Shown in pieces: positions 6,782-12,285 of a stretch of DNA of 13,555 nt. The notes under the pieces were generated by a model that was not told the origin of the DNA, ran no database searches, and saw only the letters and a list, made by a program, of their open reading frames with translations. Each line of letters opens with the position of its first letter. The stretch's first letter is position 1. Origin of the DNA: Sphingobacterium sp. (GTDB taxonomy: Bacteria; Bacteroidota; Bacteroidia; Sphingobacteriales; Sphingobacteriaceae); the NCBI GenBank assembly GCA_030146225.1, contig JASLCA010000059.1, positions 1-13,555 of the forward strand. The letters are read 5' to 3'. The position numbers and the translations under genes are program-made.

Positions 6782-7932
6782 TTAAATGTAGCATCCACAA
6801 TAATGGCAATTGCACCATCTCCTGTAACATTACAGGCAGTACCAAAGCTATCCATTGCGATATATAAAGAGATCATTAAGGCTTGGTTTTCAAGGTCAAA
6901 GCCGAGCATCGAAGAGATAATGCCAATCGCAGCCATAATAGCACCTCCCGGAACCCCCGGAGCGGCAATCATCGTAACCCCTAACATGCAGATAAAGCCT
7001 GCCATCTGTAGGGTATCTATAGGCATGCCTTGCATTAGCATCAGCGCAACCACGCAAGCCACAATCTTGAGCATACTCCCCGCAAGATGAATCGTCGCAC
7101 ATAAAGGAATACAAAAGTTTGCTATATCTTCACTGACCCCAGCCTTTTTTGCCTGTAGCAGCGTAACGGGGATTGTAGCAGCTGAAGACTGGGTTCCGAG
7201 CGCCGTAAAATAGGCAGGAAGCATAGTTGTTAATAGCTTTATCGGGTTTTTCTTAGCAATAGCCCCAGCAATAACAAACTGTAAAAGTAGCAGTAGCACA
7301 TGCATGGCGAAGATGACACCGATAATCTTAACAAAGACATCCAGAATAACCATCACCTTTCCAGAATAGGTCATATCTAAGAAAATACCAAAGATAAAGA
7401 TGGGCAATAAGGGGATAATTAGCTTTTCAATTAGAAAAGAAATAATCTGCTCAAAGTCCACCGCAACCTTTCCCAAGGTAGAGTTCTCTAAGCGGGTCAA
7501 GCCAATACCCACTAAAAAAGCAAGTACTAAGGCCGACATAACATCCAGAAGCGGTGGGATCGCTAGCGTAAAGTAGGGGCTAAGTACACGAGCCGTTTCG
7601 TCTACCAGAATAGCATGTTGACCATCGATCAAAGCAGGGAATATAGCCAGACTTGTAAAATAGGAGCTAAAGCCTGCAAAAAGTGTTGAGCCATAGGCTA
7701 CCAGCACGGTGAAAAGTAAAAGTTTACCCGCAGTTTGCCCCAATTTAGCAATAGCAGGGATTATTAAACTCACAATAATTAGGGGAATCAAGAACTTCAG
7801 GAGTTGATCAAACAAGGCATTAAAGGTCGCGAAAACACGGCCTAGGCTCTCTGGGATCACCTTTCCAATAAGGATGCCTAAAATAATGGCGACCACTACC
7901 CGAAACAAAAGATTGCTCGTTATTTTTTTCAT
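6766..7932 (-). CDS. SLC1/DAACS-family cation symporter with divergent signature motifs
   Basis: A 388-residue, very hydrophobic protein of the dicarboxylate/amino acid:cation symporter family, slightly shorter than GltPh or GltP (about 420). Hairpin 1 has the serine motif SSAATIP (249-255). Hairpin 2 has APGVPGG (324-330). The TM8 block DSFGTACNVTGD (361-372) matches the GltPh block from D394 to D405 and keeps D361, T365, N368 and D372. Two expected features differ. The family's TM7 sodium-site motif NMDGT is HLAGS here (282-286). The TM8 arginine that binds the substrate's side-chain carboxylate (R397 in GltPh) is G364. Substrate and coupling ion are therefore uncertain; a neutral amino acid, or a different cation or proton, is possible. 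I believe similar versions occur in other Bacteroidota, which would make this a subfamily rather than decay. The gene stands alone, converging on the metal-efflux operon; its stop codon lies inside the shared terminator. Confidence 0.9.
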   Translation of the reverse strand: MKKITSNLLFRVVVAIILGILIGKVIPESLGRVFATFNALFDQLLKFLIPLIIVSLIIPAIAKLGQTAGKLLLFTVLVAYGSTLFAGFSSYFTSLAIFPALIDGQHAILVDETARVLSPYFTLAIPPLLDVMSALVLAFLVGIGLTRLENSTLGKVAVDFEQIISFLIEKLIIPLLPIFIFGIFLDMTYSGKVMVILDVFVKIIGVIFAMHVLLLLLQFVIAGAIAKKNPIKLLTTMLPAYFTALGTQSSAATIPVTLLQAKKAGVSEDIANFCIPLCATIHLAGSMLKIVACVVALMLMQGMPIDTLQMAGFICMLGVTMIAAPGVPGGAIMAAIGIISSMLGFDLENQALMISLYIAMDSFGTACNVTGDGAIAIIVDATFKKKQA

Positions 7933-8011
7933 GTCGGCAAATTACAATTTGTTGTGGATAATTGGATGCTCAATAGCAATATGAGGCAATATTCTTTTTC
8001 ATCCTGAATCC

Positions 8012-8052
8012 AAGAAAAAGCCACCTTCAGTAGGAAGGCTGAAGGTGGCTTT
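8012..8052 (-). terminator. Intrinsic terminator after the mscS-like gene
   Basis: A 14-bp perfect stem (8017-8030 with 8039-8052; arms read AAAGCCACCTTCAG and its complement) with the 8-base loop TAGGAAGG. On the minus strand it is followed by a T-rich run (complement of AAAA at 8013-8016), about 75 bases after the mscS-like stop codon. It should stop most readthrough into the symporter gene, which starts at 7932, so the two minus-strand genes are probably separate transcription units. Confidence 0.85.
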
Positions 8053-8126
8053 AAAAATATACGATCTTAAATAGCTAGCGGCTTAAAGTTGTCAGGCTAC
8101 TGAATACCAGTCTGCTGTTGCCTGTG

Positions 8127-9986
8127 CTAAGTTATATCCGAGTTGTCAGGACCTTTTGCAGGTGGATTCTCTGGCTTGTTATCCGGATTTTCCGTAGGTA
8201 CAATGGCTCTGAAATGGGGAGAAACCAGTTCAATACCTCTTTCGCCAAATACATCTTGAATATTATTGCGTAAGTCTGCTAATATGCCTGCTCTTTTTAC
8301 GACATCCTTAACATAAACATTGATTTCATAGGTGGCATAGAAGTCCGCCAACTGCTGCTGAAAGATAAAGGGGGCGGGACTCTTTAAAGCTAGTTTTGTT
8401 CTATTGGCAGCCTCCAATAGTGCTGATTCAGCTTCTTGCCAAGTAACTTCATAGCCCACGTCTGCTGTGGTATAGATAATTAAGCCATCCTCTTGGCTAT
8501 AGGTGGAATAATTGGTGGTATTACCTGATAGTACGGTAGAGTTAGGAATCGTGATCTCTTCATTTTTGACCGTTCGCAATCGCGTGACCAGAATATTCTT
8601 TTCTATTACAACCCCTACCAGATCCCCAATACGTATTTGGTCCCCAATCTGAAAGGGGCGCATATAGGTAATCACCAATCCCGAAACCATATTGGAAATG
8701 GCATTTGATGAGCCAAAGGAGAAGATCAATCCAATAAATACAGAGACCCCCTTAAAGATCGTTGAGTCAGAACCGGGCAGATAGGGGAACATTAAGATAA
8801 ACATAAAGGCATAGAGCAAGAGTTTAACCAGGTTAAACGTAGGAATAGCCCAGTCTGTATGAAAGCCCGTAATAACCAACTTGCCCATCTCTATTTCATG
8901 AAAAATATACTTTACAAAGCGTATAAAATAGCGCATTACAAAGAAGATAACCAGCAGCGTAAAGAGCTTGGGCAAGAAATTCCAAATCGAGATAAAAATG
9001 CCCTTTAATGGCGACCATACTAGGTCAAATAGACTAGAAGCCCAGTTTTGAGTAAAGGGGAAAATGCTAAATACCAAGGGTAATAGCAGGTATAAAAGCA
9101 ATAAGATTAAGAAGCCCTTAAGCACCCGAATCGCCGTATACAAAAGGGAGAGCTCCTGTGCTGTATTTAAGATTACATAATCCCTGTACATTAATTTTTT
9201 CAGGCGATGTCTTTGTTGCGTTACCTTGAGCTTAGCCCGCAAGGAAAGCTTGTTTATCGTCCAAATCAAGAGGCAGATAATCGTAATAACCAAGATAACT
9301 AGACCAATCCGAATAAGCAGCTTGGTAAAGCTATTTTCTTCCTTTTGCAGCCGTATGCTATCTTGAATTGTACTTACATAATGCTTTGCAAGGTCTTCCT
9401 TGGTTTCATCAAACCAGAGTGCGTCCATTTCATTCACACTCATTAAAATAATCTCATTGTAACTAATGTCCAAGGAATTCTCCCAGTCAATAATCTTTAT
9501 AGAATCAGGTTGAAAAAAATCGTCCTCGTAAAGTTTTTTAATCTTTTCCGAAATCGCTTGCGCCCTGCCTTCAGCCTTTAGAGCCCCTACCTTGGTGTAG
9601 ATGGTAAACAAGGTATCCTGTAGGAGTACTACGGGATAGCCCTTTTCGCTAAGCCTCATCTTTTCGATCATGGCCCTAGACTTAGCCTTGGCTTTCTCCT
9701 GAGCTTCCTCTACCTGTTTCAGCTCTTCCAAGAGTTGATCCCGCTTGTACTTCTCACTTTCCTTAATCTGGCTGAGTTGATCTTGCAACTCAACCTTCTT
9801 AAAGGAGTCCAAGAGCTTAGTTTGCTGGGTTTTCTCCAGAAGTATTGCTATCTCATCCTTCTTTGGGCTTAGGGTATCCGCCTGCTGCACTAACCCTTGG
9901 CTATAGCCCGAGACCAGCATGCCAAGCATAGCCAATAGGGTAATACTGAAATAATGGAGATTTGATTTAAATTGGCCTTTTGACAT
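8127..9986 (-). CDS. Large MscS-type mechanosensitive channel with exported coiled-coil domain
   Basis: A 619-residue protein, more than twice the length of E. coli MscS. Order: signal peptide (about 1-30, cleavage near YSQG); a charged coiled coil (about 43-112) rich in K, E and Q; a periplasmic domain (about 115-215) containing PVVLLQDTLFTIY and GRAQAISEKIK, a pattern I associate with the N-terminal domain of large Bacteroidota and cyanobacterial MscS homologues; then about five membrane segments (near 222-245, 285-308, 335-355, 385-402, 410-438). The pore helix and beta domain follow: FSFGSSNAISNMVSG (422-436), RPFQIGDQIRIGD (443-455), RLRTVKNEEITIPNS (469-483), then the C-terminal alpha/beta domain to about 595 and a Pro/Asn-rich tail. 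It probably releases solutes on hypo-osmotic shock. The exported domain may touch peptidoglycan or the outer membrane, which is inference. It is transcribed divergently from the sigma-factor operon. Confidence 0.92.
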   Translation of the reverse strand: MSKGQFKSNLHYFSITLLAMLGMLVSGYSQGLVQQADTLSPKKDEIAILLEKTQQTKLLDSFKKVELQDQLSQIKESEKYKRDQLLEELKQVEEAQEKAKAKSRAMIEKMRLSEKGYPVVLLQDTLFTIYTKVGALKAEGRAQAISEKIKKLYEDDFFQPDSIKIIDWENSLDISYNEIILMSVNEMDALWFDETKEDLAKHYVSTIQDSIRLQKEENSFTKLLIRIGLVILVITIICLLIWTINKLSLRAKLKVTQQRHRLKKLMYRDYVILNTAQELSLLYTAIRVLKGFLILLLLYLLLPLVFSIFPFTQNWASSLFDLVWSPLKGIFISIWNFLPKLFTLLVIFFVMRYFIRFVKYIFHEIEMGKLVITGFHTDWAIPTFNLVKLLLYAFMFILMFPYLPGSDSTIFKGVSVFIGLIFSFGSSNAISNMVSGLVITYMRPFQIGDQIRIGDLVGVVIEKNILVTRLRTVKNEEITIPNSTVLSGNTTNYSTYSQEDGLIIYTTADVGYEVTWQEAESALLEAANRTKLALKSPAPFIFQQQLADFYATYEINVYVKDVVKRAGILADLRNNIQDVFGERGIELVSPHFRAIVPTENPDNKPENPPAKGPDNSDIT

Positions 9987-10377
9987 AAAGCTTGTATTTC
10001 ATAATAATATAACGACATGAATATAGTTGTTTTTTTGATTATTCAAAGTCCAATTAATTAATTAGAAAGTTTTAGTTCATAGACCGCAGGCTATTTCTTA
10101 TAAACTTCATGAACGCTTGTTTGAGCAGCTTGTGATTAGCTTTTGAGCTCCTCCATCTAGGCAAGATTTGCGGAGACTTTTACTTTCAGCTAGCCAGCAG
10201 TAGATTGGTTGTCCCATCTTCGCTATAGGCTATCCTACAGATGCGACCTATAATAGGCATAGGCAAAGAGTTTACATTGACTTAACATTAGCATTGTATA
10301 TTTGGGGGCGGATTGGATTTTACATATTTTGTATCTAACTTTATCACAAATCTAAATTATCCGCTCTGGGGAGAGAC
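9987..10377. other. Divergent intergenic region with an unexplained central segment
   Basis: 391 bases between the mscS-like gene (minus) and the sigma gene (plus). The part next to mscS (9987-10080) is very AT-rich and should hold its promoter, though I find no perfect TAnnTTTG box there. The middle (about 10081-10260) is visibly richer in G and C, has small palindromes such as TTCATGAA (10106-10113), and contains no convincing gene. On its minus strand a short frame of about 34 codons without a good start is open. The part next to sigma (10261-10377) carries the promoter at 10277-10304 and a purine-rich GGGGAGAG just before the ATG. Confidence 0.6.
10277..10304 (+). promoter_or_regulatory. 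Bacteroidota-type promoter of the sigma/fecR/susC operon
   Basis: TTG at 10277-10279, a 17-base spacer, then a perfect TAnnTTTG box (TATATTTG, 10297-10304). Both elements and the spacing fit the primary-sigma promoter consensus described for Bacteroides and Flavobacterium. Transcription would begin near 10310, giving a leader of about 65-70 bases before the ATG at 10378. This suggests the sigma gene is transcribed by housekeeping polymerase rather than only by its own product. Confidence 0.7.
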
Positions 10378-10944
10378 ATGAATACAATTTCGCAAAATAC
10401 GTTAATGCAGTTGAGGGACGGCGATCGAGCGGCTTTTAGGATTATTTATGATAATTACGCCAGCTCCATCTATAGTGTTGCCCACAAGATCCTCAAAGAC
10501 AATATCCAAGCCGAAGAAGTTGTTCAAGAATGCTTTATGAAATTGTGGTTGGCTCGGGCTGAGCTAAATACAGCGCTAGATCTATGGCCCTATATCTATG
10601 TTATTTGCAAGCGTATTTGCTTTAACTATATCCGAGATCAAAAGCTGACCCAGGCCCTTCCTGCTGATTCCGAAATGTTTGCTGTAAATGATGTGGAACA
10701 GAAAGTGCATTATTTCGAATTACAGCTTCAATTGGATCAGTATGTAGAAACCCTCCCGGAGCAGCAGAAGAAGGCTTGGCGGTTAAGCCGTATTGAGGGC
10801 CGTACACATGAGCAGATTGCAACCCAGATGGGCATCTCAAAGCATACTGTAAAAAACCACATCAGTCAAGCCTTAAAATCCTTGCGCAATCAGTTGACAA
10901 AGATTGATTACTTCTATTTCTTTGTTTTTTTATATTTATTTTAG
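10378..10944 (+). CDS. ECF RNA polymerase sigma factor, Bacteroidota FecI-like
   Basis: The 188-residue product has sigma-70 region 2 at about 18-86 (AFRIIYDNYASSIYSVAHKI, EEVVQECFMKLWL, YIYVICKRICFNYIRDQK) and region 4 at about 121-171 (LPEQQKKAWRLSRIEGRTHE, then the helix-turn-helix QIATQMGISKHTVKNHISQA). Regions 1 and 3 are absent, as in all ECF sigmas. It precedes a FecR anti-sigma gene and a SusC receptor with an STN domain, so it should direct transcription of a surface-uptake locus when the receptor is occupied. The last 11 residues (YFYFFVFLYLF) are almost wholly aromatic/aliphatic and not part of region 4. The ATG is preceded by GGGGAGAG at a suitable distance, which supports the start. 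Confidence 0.95.
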   Translation: MNTISQNTLMQLRDGDRAAFRIIYDNYASSIYSVAHKILKDNIQAEEVVQECFMKLWLARAELNTALDLWPYIYVICKRICFNYIRDQKLTQALPADSEMFAVNDVEQKVHYFELQLQLDQYVETLPEQQKKAWRLSRIEGRTHEQIATQMGISKHTVKNHISQALKSLRNQLTKIDYFYFFVFLYLF

Positions 10945-10948
10945 TTTC

Positions 10949-10969
10949 AACTAGTACCCTAGCCTAGTT
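10949..10969 (+). repeat. Short inverted repeat AACTAG...CTAGTT
   Basis: AACTAG (10949-10954) and CTAGTT (10964-10969) form a 6-bp stem with a 9-base loop, just after the sigma stop codon. CTAG occurs three times in 17 bases here (10951, 10959, 10964). There is no T-tract, so it is not a standard terminator. It may be structured mRNA or a binding site; it could also be chance. Confidence 0.3.
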
Positions 10970-10978
10970 TACGTGTAC

Positions 10979-11002
10979 ATGTTATAAATAGACTTATAAC
11001 AT
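10979..11002 (+). promoter_or_regulatory. 9-bp inverted repeat ending on the fecR start codon
   Basis: ATGTTATAA (10979-10987), loop ATAGAC, TTATAACAT (10994-11002): every base of both 9-base arms pairs. The last base is the first T of the TTG start codon of the FecR gene. As RNA, the hairpin would occupy the ribosome binding region and could hold FecR synthesis below that of sigma. As DNA, it could be an operator or an internal promoter element. The symmetry is seen directly; the roles are inference. Confidence 0.5.
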
Positions 11003-12183
11003 TGGATATACAACGTATACGTTTGCTTTTTGAAAAGCATATACAAGCTGAACTAACCACAGCAGAAAAAGAAGAATTAGATCTAGGCTTGAAGTCCATA
11101 GACGAGGCAACCTTCTCCTCTTGGATCGATCAGGTCGTGCGGCCAGATGAAAAGGCATTGTTCCCCAAGGAAGATGTCTTTACAAAGATTGAAGAGCGTC
11201 TACAACTTCAAGAGGAGCAAATAACGCAAGGGCGACGCTGGCATCAGCAGCCGCTACTGCGTATTGCTGCCATGCTAGTCCTGCTCCTTGGGAGCCTACT
11301 GCTCTACATTAACTATAATCAACACAAGCTCTCTCAATTTGGGTCACAGCAGGCCGCAGTTGCTCCGCAAGAGTTAACCTTGCCAGATGAGGAGGCGCTG
11401 ATTACCCTAGCGGATGGGACACAACTGCACTTTGATGCACATAGTCAGGATAGCCTTGAACATAAAGGCTTGGCGATTTACAGGCTAGCGGATGGCAGCC
11501 TGCAACTATCCCAAGAGGCAGGCATTAAGGAGGGCTTTGCAGCCCAGCAAAGTCATCGGCTAGCAGCCCCAAAAGGAGTAAGCCTACGGGTTATCTTGGC
11601 AGACAAGTCTGTTGTATGGCTTAATGCCGGCTCGGCAATTCGGGTCAGTGCATCCTATGGCGCTAAAGATAGGTCCATAGAACTGGATGGAGAAGCCTAT
11701 TTTGATGTTAGCCACAATCCCCAAAAACCATTTTTAGTCAAAGCAAAAAACACCAGCATAAAAGTGCTTGGTACACAATTTAATATGGCTGCCTATAGCA
11801 GTAGCAATCAGGTACAGACTACCCTTGTGGAAGGCTCAGTCACGGTATCTGCTTTGCAGCAGACACTTGTCTTAAAGCCTGGGCAGCAAGCTGTAGTTAG
11901 TCCCGATGCATCTATCCAATTGCATACCCAAGTTAATCTACATCAGGTGTTGGGCTGGAAGGAAGGTTATTTCAGGTTTAAAGATGAATCTATAGAAGCT
12001 ATAATGGAGGAGTTGGCGCGCTGGTACCCTATTGCAGGCGTAGATATTCGTGCCGGTAAAGGAGACCGTTTTACGGGAAGTATACAGCGCTCCAAAAAGC
12101 TTACCGCGCTATTGGCCTCCTTAGAAAAAGTATCCGATTTGAAATTTGTTATCGAAGAAGGGAGGGTGGTTGTTATGAAATAA
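11002..12183 (+). CDS. FecR-family anti-sigma factor with C-terminal DUF4974
   Basis: A 393-residue single-pass inner-membrane protein. The cytoplasmic N-terminus (1 to about 86) should bind the sigma factor encoded just upstream; one transmembrane helix lies at about 87-103 (RIAAMLVLLLGSLLLYI). The periplasmic part has the FecR domain at about 185-283 (RLAAPKGVSLRVILADKSVV, WLNAGSAIRV, GEAYFDVSHNPQKPFLV, IKVLGTQFNM, TLVEGSVTV) and DUF4974 at about 324-393 (FRFKDESIEAIMEELARWYP to the end), which in this family is thought to contact the receptor's STN domain. Start: the frame is closed by a stop at 10960-10962, and no ATG or GTG precedes residues typical of the family, so the TTG at 11002 is the best choice; a rare start fits low expression of an anti-sigma factor. 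It lies 57 bases after the sigma gene and about 100 before the receptor gene. Confidence 0.93.
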   Translation: MDIQRIRLLFEKHIQAELTTAEKEELDLGLKSIDEATFSSWIDQVVRPDEKALFPKEDVFTKIEERLQLQEEQITQGRRWHQQPLLRIAAMLVLLLGSLLLYINYNQHKLSQFGSQQAAVAPQELTLPDEEALITLADGTQLHFDAHSQDSLEHKGLAIYRLADGSLQLSQEAGIKEGFAAQQSHRLAAPKGVSLRVILADKSVVWLNAGSAIRVSASYGAKDRSIELDGEAYFDVSHNPQKPFLVKAKNTSIKVLGTQFNMAAYSSSNQVQTTLVEGSVTVSALQQTLVLKPGQQAVVSPDASIQLHTQVNLHQVLGWKEGYFRFKDESIEAIMEELARWYPIAGVDIRAGKGDRFTGSIQRSKKLTALLASLEKVSDLKFVIEEGRVVVMK

Positions 12184-12205
12184 ATAACCGATAACAATTA
12201 CACAA

Positions 12206-12230
12206 AAGGAGGTGCGCTAACACCTCCCTT
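12206..12230 (+). other. Stem-loop containing a consensus-like Shine-Dalgarno sequence
   Basis: GGAGGTG (12208-12214), loop CGCTAA, CACCTCC (12221-12227): a perfect 7-bp GC-rich stem 24 bases after the fecR stop codon. The left arm, within AAAGGAGGTG, is an ideal Shine-Dalgarno sequence, but it is paired in the stem and too far from the likely receptor start (12286) to serve it. There is no T-tract on the plus strand; on the minus strand TTTTGTGT follows. It may partly terminate or stabilise the transcript between fecR and susC. Confidence 0.5.
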
Positions 12231-12285
12231 AAAGTAGTAAATGGGAATCATTAATTCGAGAAAAAAATTACCAAATACCTATCAA

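Noticed and set aside
6803..7090. 95-codon plus-strand frame opposite the symporter gene
   Set aside because: The opposite strand encodes conserved SLC1 motifs throughout this interval; the plus frame is a by-product with no start signal.
7933..7980. Bacteroidota promoter for the symporter on the minus strand
   Set aside because: The TAATTTG just upstream of the start is one base short of TAnnTTTG and no properly spaced TTG is present, so it was not listed.
10088..10192. Small basic peptide gene on the minus strand in the intergenic region
   Set aside because: The open stretch is about 34 codons, has no good start codon at its beginning, and resembles no family I know.
10945..10978. Terminator between the sigma and fecR genes
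   Set aside because: The AACTAG/CTAGTT stem is short and not followed by a T-tract, and the genes belong together functionally.
12241..12285. Earlier in-frame ATG for the SusC receptor at 12241
   Set aside because: It directly follows an in-frame stop and would add 15 mostly polar/basic residues before an already long signal region; 12286 is more likely, though 12241 cannot be excluded.
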